From Algibacter luteus (GTDB lineage Bacteria; Bacteroidota; Bacteroidia; Flavobacteriales; Flavobacteriaceae), in assembly GCF_900141715.1 (NCBI RefSeq), contig NZ_FQYK01000005.1, positions 62,001 to 126,000 on the forward strand: DNA of 64,000 nucleotides. Direction: 5' to 3'. A program made the translations under genes and the position numbers. The notes under the pieces are model-generated. The model was not told the DNA's origin, ran no database searches, and saw only the letters and a program-made list of their open reading frames with translations. Shown here in pieces: positions 36,162-45,264 of the stretch. Position 1 is the first letter of the stretch, and every line of letters starts with the position of its first letter.

Positions 36162-37754
36162 ATGAAACAACCTTTTAAAGAAATTCCGCAGGCATTTAAA
36201 ATTGACTCTCTTTTGCATCAAAACACGTATTTGGTAAATGGTGAGTTAAAACCTTGGAAGGGAGAAACGGCAGAAGTATATTCAACCATCTCATCAACTT
36301 CAGATTATAAACAAACACTTCTCGGAACTATTCCGCAATTGGGTGAAAAGGAAGCTAAAGAAGCTTTAGATTCAGCAACTTTAGCTTACGATAATGGTAA
36401 AGGGTTATGGCCAACTATGAAGGTTGGAGATAGAATTGCATGTATGGAAACCTTTGTTGATCAAATGAAAACAAAGCGTGAGGAAGTCGTGAAATTACTC
36501 ATGTGGGAAATAGGAAAGAATCTTCCAGATTCTGAAAAAGAGTTTGATAGAACTGTTGACTACATTTATGACACTATTGAAGCCTATAAACAAATTGACA
36601 GAGATTCTGCGAAATTTGAAAAGAACTCAGGTGTACATGCCCATATCCGCCGTGGGCCATTAGGTGTTGTTTTATGCTTGGGGCCTTATAATTACCCTTT
36701 AAATGAAACATTCACTTTATTAATTCCTGCATTAATTATGGGGAATCCTGTAATTTTTAAGCCTGCTAAATTGGGTGTCTTACTCATTTCACCATTATTA
36801 GATGCTTTCCAAAGTAGTTTTCCAGAAGGGGTTGTAAATATTGTGTATGGTCGTGGTCGTGTTTTAGCTACTCCAATTATGCAATCTGGTAAAATTGATG
36901 TATTAGCATTAATTGGGAATAGTAATTCAGCTAATGCATTACAATCGCAACATCCAAAAGGAAATAGATTGAGAATGGTTTTAGGTTTAGAAGCCAAAAA
37001 TCCAGCAATTGTATTGCCTGATGCCGATTTAGATTTAGCTGTTGAAGAATGTATTGCGGGTACTTTATCATTTAACGGACAACGTTGTACAGCCTTAAAA
37101 GTATTATACGTACATGAGTCAATTATTGAAGAATTCAATCGTCGTTTCGCATACAAGGTAGATCAACTAAAGTTTGGCAATCCATGGGAAGAAGGCGCGA
37201 AACTTACACCACTTCCTGAAGTTGATAAGCCAGGATATATTCAAGAATTAATTGATGATGCTAAGGCAAAAGGAGCAAAAGTGTTGAATAAAAAAGGTGG
37301 AGAAACGACAGAAAATTTCATTTTTCCAGCAGTCCTGTATCCAGTTTCAAAAGATATGCGTGTTTTTAAAGAAGAACAATTTGGTCCTGTTATTCCTATT
37401 GTTTCTTTTTCGGATATTGAAGAACCTCTAGATGATATGGCCGAATCAAATTATGGACAGCAAGTAAGTTTGTTTGGTAAAAACGTTCATACCTTGTCAC
37501 CATTGATTGATACTTTAGTGAATTTAGTGTGTCGTGTAAACTTGAATAGTTCTTGTCAACGTGGTCCAGATGTCTATCCTTTTACTGGAAGAAAAGATTC
37601 TGCTTATGGTACTTTAAGTGTTCATGATGCTTTACGTTCATTTTCTATTCGAACTTTTGTAGCTGCGAAAGATAATGCATACAATAATGCGATACTTCAG
37701 GAATTATTAGAAAAGAAAACATCAAACTTTATAAGTACGGATTATATTTTATAA
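36162..37754 (+). CDS. gapN: NADP-dependent non-phosphorylating glyceraldehyde-3-phosphate dehydrogenase
   Basis: A 530-residue aldehyde dehydrogenase superfamily protein of the GapN type, which oxidises glyceraldehyde-3-phosphate straight to 3-phosphoglycerate and gives NADPH. Visible motifs are [30 protein letters not shown], the general base Glu in [19 protein letters not shown], the catalytic Cys in [10 protein letters not shown] and the C-terminal [21 protein letters not shown], a GapN hallmark. Another aldehyde substrate is possible but less likely. An azurin gene starts 27 bp downstream, suggesting co-transcription. Confidence 0.9.
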   Translation: MKQPFKEIPQAFKIDSLLHQNTYLVNGELKPWKGETAEVYSTISSTSDYKQTLLGTIPQLGEKEAKEALDSATLAYDNGKGLWPTMKVGDRIACMETFVDQMKTKREEVVKLLMWEIGKNLPDSEKEFDRTVDYIYDTIEAYKQIDRDSAKFEKNSGVHAHIRRGPLGVVLCLGPYNYPLNETFTLLIPALIMGNPVIFKPAKLGVLLISPLLDAFQSSFPEGVVNIVYGRGRVLATPIMQSGKIDVLALIGNSNSANALQSQHPKGNRLRMVLGLEAKNPAIVLPDADLDLAVEECIAGTLSFNGQRCTALKVLYVHESIIEEFNRRFAYKVDQLKFGNPWEEGAKLTPLPEVDKPGYIQELIDDAKAKGAKVLNKKGGETTENFIFPAVLYPVSKDMRVFKEEQFGPVIPIVSFSDIEEPLDDMAESNYGQQVSLFGKNVHTLSPLIDTLVNLVCRVNLNSSCQRGPDVYPFTGRKDSAYGTLSVHDALRSFSIRTFVAAKDNAYNNAILQELLEKKTSNFISTDYIL

Positions 37755-37781
37755 ATTTATATCAAACTAAAAAGAACAGAT

Positions 37782-38303
37782 ATGAAAATCATTAAATTAC
37801 CAATCCTAGCCATTTTATTAGCTTCATTAATGTTTAATTGTGGAGGTAAAGAAGAAAAGAAGAAAGAAGGTTTTAGTTATGAAAGAACAAACTCTTCAGA
37901 AGCAAACGAATCCAAGGAAACAGATAGCGACGTTGCAAATATTGTATTAACTTCTAACGATGTAATGCAGTATAATTTAAAAGAAATTAAAGCTAAAGCG
38001 GGTCAAAAAGTTAAGTTAACATTAAGACATATTGGTAAGCTTGATATTAATGTTATGGGGCATAATGTAGTTATACTTAAACAAGGCGTTGATTTAACAG
38101 AATTCGCAGGAAAGGCTGCTATTGAAAGGGAAAATAAATATATCCCTAAAGATTCACAAGATATTATTGCTCATACCGATCTTATTGGTGGTGGTCAAGT
38201 GACATCTATAGAGTTTGTTGCTCCAGAAGCAGGAACGTACGATTTTTTGTGTAGTTTCCCTGGGCATTCTGGAATTATGAAAGGTAAATTTATTGTAGAA
38301 TAA
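37782..38303 (+). CDS. Azurin-type cupredoxin lipoprotein
   Basis: A 173-residue predicted lipoprotein with the lipid Cys at residue 20 (LLASLMFNC), an acidic and lysine-rich linker, and a cupredoxin domain from about residue 48. The copper ligands are in MGHNVVILKQG (His) and CSFPGHSGIMKG (Cys, His, Met), the type-1 blue copper arrangement of azurins. It should be an electron carrier tethered to an envelope membrane. Being 27 bp behind gapN, it is probably in the same transcript. A terminator follows. Its electron partner is not in the window. Confidence 0.93.
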   Translation: MKIIKLPILAILLASLMFNCGGKEEKKKEGFSYERTNSSEANESKETDSDVANIVLTSNDVMQYNLKEIKAKAGQKVKLTLRHIGKLDINVMGHNVVILKQGVDLTEFAGKAAIERENKYIPKDSQDIIAHTDLIGGGQVTSIEFVAPEAGTYDFLCSFPGHSGIMKGKFIVE

Positions 38304-38321
38304 ATCTTTAAAAAATAAAAA

Positions 38322-38361
38322 TGAAAAACCCTTTTGAGATAAAATCTTAAAAGGGTTTTCT
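38322..38361. terminator. Bidirectional terminator between azurin and Gfo/Idh/MocA genes
   Basis: The arms AAAAACCCTTTT (38324-38335) and AAAAGGGTTTT (38349-38359) with A and T runs outside, placed between convergent genes. Confidence 0.85.
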
Positions 38362-38385
38362 AGTTAATATAGTTGAGTTAGTAGT

Positions 38386-39834
38386 TTAGAAATCTAATTT
38401 CCAGCCTTCACGATAAGCTCTTTTCACGAATTGATTGGCTGGTTCAAAATTGGTAATTTTCATGTTTTTACCATCCCAGAGTAATTTTTTACGCCCAGGA
38501 TATTCAAATCTGTTATTATTTTCTTCTCGTAAATTATAACTTCTTATGGCTAAATTACCCATTAAAATAGATTCAGTAAGCGGACCAGCGAAATCAAATG
38601 AAGAAGTTAATGCTTGATGTTCTTTACTTTCATATCCAGCTTTGCAAGCTTCAACCCATTTATGGGGATGACCATTTTCAGGTAATGAAATTTCTTCATA
38701 ATCACTGTCTTCAGGTAAAATAATTTCACCCGAATTTAAATATAGTTTAGGATTTCGTCCGTACGTTCCACATGTTATAATGCCTTTTTCACCTATCATG
38801 ATAACACCATTCGCACTATTCTCATCACCAATAGGGTGGTCCGCAGGAATAAGCTCAGGATGAAACGGTCGTAAACCACCATCAGTCCAATTTAATTTAA
38901 CTTCTGAAGGATTTTTATCGGTTGCTTCAAATTTTAATTGTGTTCTTGATGATGGCGGACAAGATTCTGGAAAATAATCTGGTGTCCAATCGCGTGTAAA
39001 TACAGCTCCTACGCTGCTTTCTACTTCAGTTGGATATCCTAATCCTAAAACACGGTAAGGAGGGTCCATTAAATGGCATCCCATGTCACCGAGTGCGCCA
39101 GTTCCGAAGTTCCACCATCCTCTCCATTTAAACGGATGGTATAATGGATGGTAATCTACCCATTGTGCAGGACCTACCCAGGTGTCCCAATCTAAGTTAT
39201 CAAGAATAGCTGGTTTGTCGGTTGGTGTTTTAATGCCTTGTGGCCATACAGGTCTGTTTGTCCAAACATCAACATGGTTAACCGTTCCAATCATTCCAGA
39301 ATTGAACCAATCTGCCATGATTTTGACACCTTGTCCTGAAGCCCCTTGATTTCCCATTTGGGTAACAATTTTGTATTTATTTGCGGCCTCAGTAAGCACA
39401 CGTGCTTCATGAATACTATGTGTTAGCGGTTTTTGCACATATACATCTTTGTTTAATTGCATTGCGGCAAGTGTTATAACAGCATGCGTATGGTCTGGAG
39501 TGGAAACCGTAATGGCATCAATGTCAGAACTATCTTCTAATAATTTTCTGTAATCTTTAAATTGTTTGGCCTTCGGAAATTTTGAAAATGCTTTAGAAGC
39601 ACTATTCCAATCGACATCACAAATTGCTACAATATTATTTGCGCCATTGTTCCAAACATTCATCATATCTGAGTAGCCTTTGCCACCTGCACCAACAATT
39701 GCTATATTTAGTTTATCGCTAGGTGCAACAAATCCTTTCCCCATGACATGACGTGGAATTATGGAAATACCAAATGTTGTAAGCGCTGTTTTTTTAATGA
39801 AAGAACGCCTACTGTTTAAAGATTTTTTACTCAT
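38386..39834 (-). CDS. Exported Gfo/Idh/MocA-family oxidoreductase
   Basis: A 482-residue protein with a twin-arginine signal (NSRRSFIKKTALTTFGISI). The N-terminal Rossmann fold is NIAIVGAGGKGYSDMM, the catalytic-lysine segment is DVYVQKPLTHSIHEAR, and the C-terminal half has the WVGPAQW, GWWNFGTGALGDMGCHLMDPP and NGHPHKWVEACK motifs of exported Bacteroidota members. Tat export with a bound cofactor is inferred. It is the last gene of a minus-strand unit with DUF1080, gluconate-dehydrogenase subunit-3-like and GMC genes, pointing to oxidised (keto-)sugar handling in the periplasm. The natural substrate is unknown. Confidence 0.9.
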   Translation of the reverse strand: MSKKSLNSRRSFIKKTALTTFGISIIPRHVMGKGFVAPSDKLNIAIVGAGGKGYSDMMNVWNNGANNIVAICDVDWNSASKAFSKFPKAKQFKDYRKLLEDSSDIDAITVSTPDHTHAVITLAAMQLNKDVYVQKPLTHSIHEARVLTEAANKYKIVTQMGNQGASGQGVKIMADWFNSGMIGTVNHVDVWTNRPVWPQGIKTPTDKPAILDNLDWDTWVGPAQWVDYHPLYHPFKWRGWWNFGTGALGDMGCHLMDPPYRVLGLGYPTEVESSVGAVFTRDWTPDYFPESCPPSSRTQLKFEATDKNPSEVKLNWTDGGLRPFHPELIPADHPIGDENSANGVIMIGEKGIITCGTYGRNPKLYLNSGEIILPEDSDYEEISLPENGHPHKWVEACKAGYESKEHQALTSSFDFAGPLTESILMGNLAIRSYNLREENNNRFEYPGRKKLLWDGKNMKITNFEPANQFVKRAYREGWKLDF

Positions 39835-39858
39835 AATGAAAGGGATTTATGATGAAAA

Positions 39859-40665
39859 CTATTTTAATTCTAGTATTTCGATATTTCTGAATTCAATAGG
39901 ATGGCTCTCACTTTGTAATGAAATATATCCTCCGGTTAAAGGTTGCCCATCTTTAGCTTGAATTTCTTCTGAAGTTGAATCTAAAAACTGACCACCAATT
40001 GTTGGGTTTGAGTATGAAATAACCGATTTTCCGTCAAGGTAATGCGTGATAGAATCTTTGTTTACAGTTACCATGGCAGTAATCCATTCTTCGCCATAAT
40101 AAGTTTTACTATCTGAAGAAATACAATGATCGGTAACTAACGCGCCATTCATTTCAACATGAGTTCCCGGGGTGCATAAATTTCCTGAAGGACGAAGTGC
40201 GTTTTCATTAACACCACCAAGTAATTGAACTTCTAGAGAAATTGGGAACCCTTGACCAACTAACATGGTTTCTGGAGATTGACAATGAATCATAATTCCA
40301 CTATTTTTTTCTGCCCAAGATGCGCCTCCATTAGCTTGCTCTCCTACAAATCTGTATTCCAAACGCAATTTATAATTTGTGAAAGGTGCCTTGTAAAACA
40401 AATGCCCGTATTCGTTTGAGAAATTCTCATATCCATCATAAGATACCTTTAAAAGATTATTCTCTACTCGAAAAGTATTGTTGTAATTGTTGCCTAATTC
40501 GTAACCATTGATTTTAGGAGTCCAATCGGTTAAATCTTTGCCGTTAAACAGGGAAATCCAATTTTCAGTTTCTATCTCGTCAGACTCTTTTTCATCATTC
40601 ATCTTACAATTGCTAAATAAAGCAATAGCAAGAATCAACAAAATGTATTTAGCAGCAAATTTCAT
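39859..40665 (-). CDS. DUF1080 (3-keto-glycoside hydrolase-like) lipoprotein, copy 1
   Basis: A 268-residue predicted lipoprotein (MKFAAKYILLILAIALFSNC, lipid Cys at 20). The DUF1080 jelly-roll domain is clear: WISLFNGKDLTDWTPKI at the start, KLRLEYRF, NSGIMIHC and GGYISLQSESHPIEFRNIEI at the end. DUF1080 members include hydrolases acting on 3-keto-glycosides. Its ATG overlaps the stop of the upstream gene as TAATG, so they are translationally coupled. A second DUF1080 lipoprotein ends the divergent unit (48721-49467). Confidence 0.9.
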   Translation of the reverse strand: MKFAAKYILLILAIALFSNCKMNDEKESDEIETENWISLFNGKDLTDWTPKINGYELGNNYNNTFRVENNLLKVSYDGYENFSNEYGHLFYKAPFTNYKLRLEYRFVGEQANGGASWAEKNSGIMIHCQSPETMLVGQGFPISLEVQLLGGVNENALRPSGNLCTPGTHVEMNGALVTDHCISSDSKTYYGEEWITAMVTVNKDSITHYLDGKSVISYSNPTIGGQFLDSTSEEIQAKDGQPLTGGYISLQSESHPIEFRNIEILELK

Positions 40666-41282
40666 TATATAACTAATGAGTTATCAAGAGACCAAGCTTT
40701 ACCTTCGGTTAATTCTTGTAAATCACCGCAATAATATTGAGACGGTACAGGGTCGTACTTCAATACTTTTTCGCCTATCTGTTCCGTTGTAACATAGGCA
40801 CTAATGGTCATCATTTTGATACTGTTTAAAAATTCAGATTTCGTAGGGATTAACGATTCTAAATCGGCTTCTCTTTCTTCATCAATTTCATCTTTAAGCA
40901 ACATGTGTTTGTCTAATAATGCTTTGTAATTTTCATCGGTTACTGAGTCTATAGTTTCTTCAGCATTAGGTTTTAAAACACTAATAATATTGTTAAACGC
41001 TGTTTTAATATGTGCTTTGTCTTCATCTTCAACAACTTCTACAATATACTTATCAATAAATTGAGGGACGTTGAGCTCTAACGCGGAGGGTAAATTTTCT
41101 GTTTTTGGTAAAATAATATCAACGAACCTAGTTAAAACTTTCCCTTGTTCTTCAGACAAAAAATCTGGAATCCAAGTTTTAACATCACTTGTACAACTTT
41201 GTAATAAACTAACAATAGTAGGGGTGGCTACAAAAAGCCCTGTTGCTAAACCTAAATTTTTTAATGCATCTCTTCTTTTCAT
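40665..41282 (-). CDS. Gluconate 2-dehydrogenase subunit-3-like protein
   Basis: A 205-residue protein with a combined Tat/lipoprotein signal (KRRDALKNLG then LLQSC). The body (FLSEEQGKVLTRFVDIILPKTENLPSALELNVPQFIDKYI and a C-terminal YYCGDL) fits the gluconate 2-dehydrogenase subunit 3 family, the small chaperone-like subunit of membrane GMC dehydrogenases. It starts 11 bp after the GMC oxidoreductase gene and overlaps the DUF1080 start by one base. Together with the GMC subunit it likely forms a periplasm-facing sugar or glycoside dehydrogenase; the cytochrome subunit is not encoded next to it. Confidence 0.87.
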   Translation of the reverse strand: MKRRDALKNLGLATGLFVATPTIVSLLQSCTSDVKTWIPDFLSEEQGKVLTRFVDIILPKTENLPSALELNVPQFIDKYIVEVVEDEDKAHIKTAFNNIISVLKPNAEETIDSVTDENYKALLDKHMLLKDEIDEEREADLESLIPTKSEFLNSIKMMTISAYVTTEQIGEKVLKYDPVPSQYYCGDLQELTEGKAWSLDNSLVI

Positions 41283-41293
41283 TTTAAAAATTA

Positions 41294-43018
41294 TTAAAGG
41301 TTATCTTTTTTTAATTGTTCAACAGCATGATTTGCTGCTCTAGCTGTAAAAGCCATATAGCCTAATGATGGATTATGGCAAGCCGCAGAGGTCATAAACG
41401 AACCATCTGTAACATAGACATTCTTACAAGCATGAATCTGGTTGTATTCATTTAATACAGATGTTTTTGGGTCTCTTCCCATTCTCGCAGTTCCCATTTC
41501 ATGAATACCTAAGCCCATACCTCTTCCTTCTGCTCTGTCATAACCTTCTACATCTTTAAACCCTGCGGATTCGAGCATTTTTATGGCTTGTTCTTGCATG
41601 TCTTTTCGCATTGCTATTTCGTTTTCACCAAAATCGGCATCAAAAGTGATTGTTGGTAATCCCCATTCGTCTAACTTATCGTAATCTAAATACATTCTAT
41701 TTTTATGGTCGGGTAGTGTTTCACCAAACCCAAGAAGATTGACGCGCCATTCTCCCGGTTTTAAAATGGCTTCCTTCAATTCTGGTCCGTATTTTAATTC
41801 GGCAACCATATCGGAAAGTCCAGATCTGCTTGCACCACCTTGGTAACCATATCCTCTTCTAAATTCCTTAACATTGGTTTTGCCACCAAGATTTCTAAAT
41901 CGCGGAATATATACGCCATTGGCTCTTCTACCTTTGTTAATTTTGTCTTCAAATCCTTTAGCTACCGCAGTGGCGCCAACATGGAAATGATGGTCCATAA
42001 TATTGTGCCCTAATTCGCCACTATCGTTTCCTAAACCGTTAGGAAAACGCTCTGATTTTGATTGTAGTAAAATAGAAGCGGATGCAATAGCTGAAGCACA
42101 TAAAAAGATGATTTTTGCTTTAAACAGGAAGGCTTCTTTAGTCTCTGCATCTATTACTTTAACACCAATTGCTTTTTTAGTGGTTTCATCATAAACAACT
42201 TCATGCACGATAGAGTTTGGTCTTAACGTCATGTTGCCGGTTGCTTCTGCAACAGGTAATGTAGAAGAGTTGCTACTAAAATATGCACCAAACGGACAAC
42301 CACGCATACATCTGTTTCTATATTGGCAGGTACTTCTACCCATTCCTGGTTTAGTGCCTTCGGTAATATGTGCAGTTCTACCTATTGTTAGCACTCTACC
42401 GTCATCGAATTTTTCTGATATTTTTGATTTTAATTCTTTTTCAACACAATTAAGGTTCATTGGTTTTAGTAGCTTTTGGTCTGGAAGCACCTCTAAACCT
42501 AAATTTTCGCCGCTTACACCAATAAATTCTTCAACTTTATCATACCAAGGGGCAATATCTTTATATCGTACTGGCCAATCAACAGCAATACCTTCTTTTT
42601 TGTTTGCTTCAAAATCTATATCACTCAATCGATAACTCTGTCTTCCCCACATTAATGAGCGTCCGCCAACATGATAACCTCTTATCCAATCAAAACGTCT
42701 GTCTTCATTATAAGGATGCTTAATGTCATCTACAAAAAAATGTTGATGTGCTTCTTGAGTTACATAGCCTGTTCGGTGTTGTTTGAATTTACGTTCTTTT
42801 GTTTCTTTAGATGCTACACCGCCGTTCGGAAAATCCCACGGATCCATATTAGCAGTTTTATAGTCTTCAATATGTTTCACCATTCGTCCACGTTCAAGAA
42901 CGAGGGTTTTTAAGCCTTTTTCACAAAGTTCTTTGGCGGCCCATCCTCCAGATATTCCCGTTCCAACTACAATGGCATCATATTCTTCTTCAATAGAAAT
43001 TAAATTGTTAACACTCAT
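41294..43018 (-). CDS. GMC-family oxidoreductase (sugar/glycoside dehydrogenase, large subunit)
   Basis: A 574-residue flavoprotein of the glucose-methanol-choline family, gluconate-dehydrogenase-like branch. The FAD site is DAIVVGTGISGGWAAKELC; GGRSLMWGRQSYR and the cysteine-rich CQYRNRCMRGCPFGAY segment are typical of this branch. The C-terminal catalytic region is LGIHEMGTARMGRDPKTSVLN and CHNPSLGYMAFTARAA (the HN motif). There is no signal of its own, so it is presumably carried by the Tat signal of the subunit-3 partner. Similar pairs are glucoside 3-dehydrogenases. It heads the minus-strand half of the locus. Confidence 0.92.
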   Translation of the reverse strand: MSVNNLISIEEEYDAIVVGTGISGGWAAKELCEKGLKTLVLERGRMVKHIEDYKTANMDPWDFPNGGVASKETKERKFKQHRTGYVTQEAHQHFFVDDIKHPYNEDRRFDWIRGYHVGGRSLMWGRQSYRLSDIDFEANKKEGIAVDWPVRYKDIAPWYDKVEEFIGVSGENLGLEVLPDQKLLKPMNLNCVEKELKSKISEKFDDGRVLTIGRTAHITEGTKPGMGRSTCQYRNRCMRGCPFGAYFSSNSSTLPVAEATGNMTLRPNSIVHEVVYDETTKKAIGVKVIDAETKEAFLFKAKIIFLCASAIASASILLQSKSERFPNGLGNDSGELGHNIMDHHFHVGATAVAKGFEDKINKGRRANGVYIPRFRNLGGKTNVKEFRRGYGYQGGASRSGLSDMVAELKYGPELKEAILKPGEWRVNLLGFGETLPDHKNRMYLDYDKLDEWGLPTITFDADFGENEIAMRKDMQEQAIKMLESAGFKDVEGYDRAEGRGMGLGIHEMGTARMGRDPKTSVLNEYNQIHACKNVYVTDGSFMTSAACHNPSLGYMAFTARAANHAVEQLKKDNL

Positions 43019-43053
43019 TTGTTACGTATTATTTGGTTTTAGTTTAGAATTTA

Positions 43054-43075
43054 AAATGTGATAAGTTACACATTT
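43054..43075. promoter_or_regulatory. Inverted repeat in the AraC/GMC divergent promoter region
   Basis: AAATGTG (43054-43060) and CACATTT (43069-43075) are perfect 7-bp arms 8 nt apart, placed between the divergent genes. It is a candidate operator for the AraC-type regulator, inferred from position and symmetry only. Just downstream, TTAATTTG (43088-43096 region) is one mismatch from the -7 consensus. Confidence 0.45.
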
Positions 43076-43123
43076 AACGCCAAATTAGTTAATTTGCATT
43101 TTAATAATGTTCAATTTTTTTCA

Positions 43124-44143
43124 GTGAAGATAAATATACAAAAAATAACCCCTTTTGAAGCTGATGGAATAATCTATCATGCAGACACATGTTTACCTTT
43201 AATTGATGCCGTAAAACGAAAGAAAGTTAAGTTTAAAGCATTGGCAAGATATACTTATCCTGGAGATAGATTAACCGATGACACATTGGGATTAAATAGT
43301 ATTGGGTATTGGGATGCCAACGAACAGCAAGATTGGGGTCTGGATTGGCACAGAAATGAAGGTATTGAAATACATTTTTTAGAATCAGGTTCTATGCCGT
43401 ATGCTCAAGAAAAAAAAGAACTAGAATTGCAGCCTAATGATTTAACCATAACACGACCTTGGGAAGCGCATAAGGTTGGTAACCCAGACATAGGAGTAGG
43501 TAAATTTTATTGGGTAATATTAGACTTAGGCGTGCGTAGGCCTCATCAAAATTGGGTTTGGCCTGATTGGATTATTTTGGCGCCTGAAGATTTGATGAGA
43601 TTAACAACTATTTTGAGACAGAATGAAGATGTAAGATTGCGCTCAGACAGAAGGGTTAGAGATTGTTTTCAAAGAATAGGACGCGCTGTTGATACGGATA
43701 AGTCAGGAAGTAATTCATCAAGAATAAGATTATTAGTGAACTACCTTTTAATTCTGCTATTAGATCTTTTAGAATCTGAAAATGTTGAGCTTAGAGAAGA
43801 GCTAACGGATAGCTCTAGAAGCGTTAAATTATTTTTAAATGAATTAGAAAAAAATTTAGCTGAAGCATGGACTATTGAAAAAATGGCTGAATCTGCCGGA
43901 GTTGGTCTAACAAGATTTACATTTCATTGTAAGCAATTAACTAATTTAACACCCATGCGCTACTTGATGATGAGACGCCTAAAAATGTCCAAACAAATGC
44001 TGTTAGAAAATAAAGATTTGAGCGTCGCAGAAGTTGCATTTAGTTGTGGTTTTTCAACAAGTCAATACTACTCAACAGTATTTAAAAAACAAGAAAAGTG
44101 CACACCAATAGAATATCGCCAAAAACATGAGATTTTAGTTTAA
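43124..44143 (+). CDS. AraC-family transcriptional regulator
   Basis: About 339 residues from a GTG at 43124 (MKINIQKITPFEAD). An in-frame GTG at 43058 would add 22 residues but overlaps the inverted repeat and likely promoter, so the inner start is preferred. The N-terminal cupin-like sensor (residues ~20-150, with DWHRNEGIEIHFLESGSM and EAHKVGNP) is followed by two helix-turn-helix motifs near the end (TIEKMAESAGVGLTRFTFHCKQ and VAEVAFSCGFSTSQYYSTVFKK). It lies between the two halves of the sugar locus and probably activates both. The ligand is unknown, perhaps a (keto)sugar. Confidence 0.9.
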   Translation: MKINIQKITPFEADGIIYHADTCLPLIDAVKRKKVKFKALARYTYPGDRLTDDTLGLNSIGYWDANEQQDWGLDWHRNEGIEIHFLESGSMPYAQEKKELELQPNDLTITRPWEAHKVGNPDIGVGKFYWVILDLGVRRPHQNWVWPDWIILAPEDLMRLTTILRQNEDVRLRSDRRVRDCFQRIGRAVDTDKSGSNSSRIRLLVNYLLILLLDLLESENVELREELTDSSRSVKLFLNELEKNLAEAWTIEKMAESAGVGLTRFTFHCKQLTNLTPMRYLMMRRLKMSKQMLLENKDLSVAEVAFSCGFSTSQYYSTVFKKQEKCTPIEYRQKHEILV

Positions 44144-44253
44144 AAATTATTGTCTAGTTTGTATAAATTCTTTCACTGAATAATTATAAACATGTTTAAT
44201 GGTGTAATTTTATAATTTTCAATTTATTTTAAACTAATTAAAACACTATAAAA

Positions 44254-45234
44254 ATGACTTTAAATCTCTATAAAAAGAGTGTAATCGCATTAGTAATATG
44301 TTCATTCTTATTAATCTTATCTTGTAAAGACAATAAAAAGGTAGCAACTAATGACGAACCAATTGCTCATGAAATAGCTGAAGAACCATTTTTTAAACTC
44401 TCGTTAGCACAATGGTCACTTCATAAAACATTTAATGATGAAGGTGTAAGTCCTTTTAAATTTGCTGAAATGGCAAAAGCTCATGGATTTGAAGGTTTAG
44501 AATATGTAAGTCAGATATACGAAAATCAAATTGAAGCCTTAGGTATTGATACAGTAATCGATTCTTTAATGGTAATGAGTCAATTACATAATATGAGCAA
44601 CGTATTAATTATGGTTGATGGCGAAGGCGATTTGGCTGACCCGAGTGAAAAAGTGCGTAATCAAGCTGTTGAAAACCATAAAAAATGGATTGACGCTGCA
44701 CAAAAATTAGGTTGCCATTCTATTCGAGTAAATACATTTGGAACTAACGACCCAGAATTGTGGTTGCCCTCGGTGGTTGATGGATTGAAAAAATTATCGG
44801 AGTATGCAGCTACCAAAAATATAAATGTATTATGTGAAAATCATGGTTGGTTGTCTTCTGATGCAGCTAAATTAGTGGAAGCAATTAATCAAGTAAATAT
44901 GGAAAATTGTGGCACATTACCAGATTTTGGAAACTGGTGTTTGAAGCGTAAAGAAGGAGCTAAATGGGGCGAATGCGAAGAGGTTTATTCAGATAAATAC
45001 GAAGGCATTAAAATGATGTTACCAGCTGCCAAAGCGGTTAGCGCAAAAAGTTATGATTTTGATGAGGAAGGAAATGAGACCACATTAGATTATCCAAGAA
45101 TATTGAAATTAGTGAAAGATGCCGGATATACAGGTTTTATTGGAGTTGAATATGAAGGCAAAAGATTAAGCGAAAAGGAAGGTATTTTAGCAACAAAAGC
45201 ATTGTTGTTAAAGGCTGCTAGCGGATTGCAATAG
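44254..45234 (+). CDS. Lipoprotein TIM-barrel sugar isomerase/epimerase
   Basis: A 326-residue predicted lipoprotein (VICSFLLILSC, lipid Cys near 24) carrying an AP-endonuclease-2/xylose-isomerase-type TIM barrel: LSLAQWSLHKTF at the start, HGFEGLEYVSQIY, VLCENHGWLSS (metal-ligand Glu), LPDFGNWCLK (Asp) and GFIGVEYEGK (Glu) at the end. It is a periplasmic-side isomerase or epimerase of unknown substrate. It is first in the plus-strand half of the locus, 31 bp before the MFS permease. A cytosolic relative lies at 47651. Confidence 0.88.
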   Translation: MTLNLYKKSVIALVICSFLLILSCKDNKKVATNDEPIAHEIAEEPFFKLSLAQWSLHKTFNDEGVSPFKFAEMAKAHGFEGLEYVSQIYENQIEALGIDTVIDSLMVMSQLHNMSNVLIMVDGEGDLADPSEKVRNQAVENHKKWIDAAQKLGCHSIRVNTFGTNDPELWLPSVVDGLKKLSEYAATKNINVLCENHGWLSSDAAKLVEAINQVNMENCGTLPDFGNWCLKRKEGAKWGECEEVYSDKYEGIKMMLPAAKAVSAKSYDFDEEGNETTLDYPRILKLVKDAGYTGFIGVEYEGKRLSEKEGILATKALLLKAASGLQ

Positions 45235-45264
45235 AATTCTGATAACTAACTAACTAAATTATAA

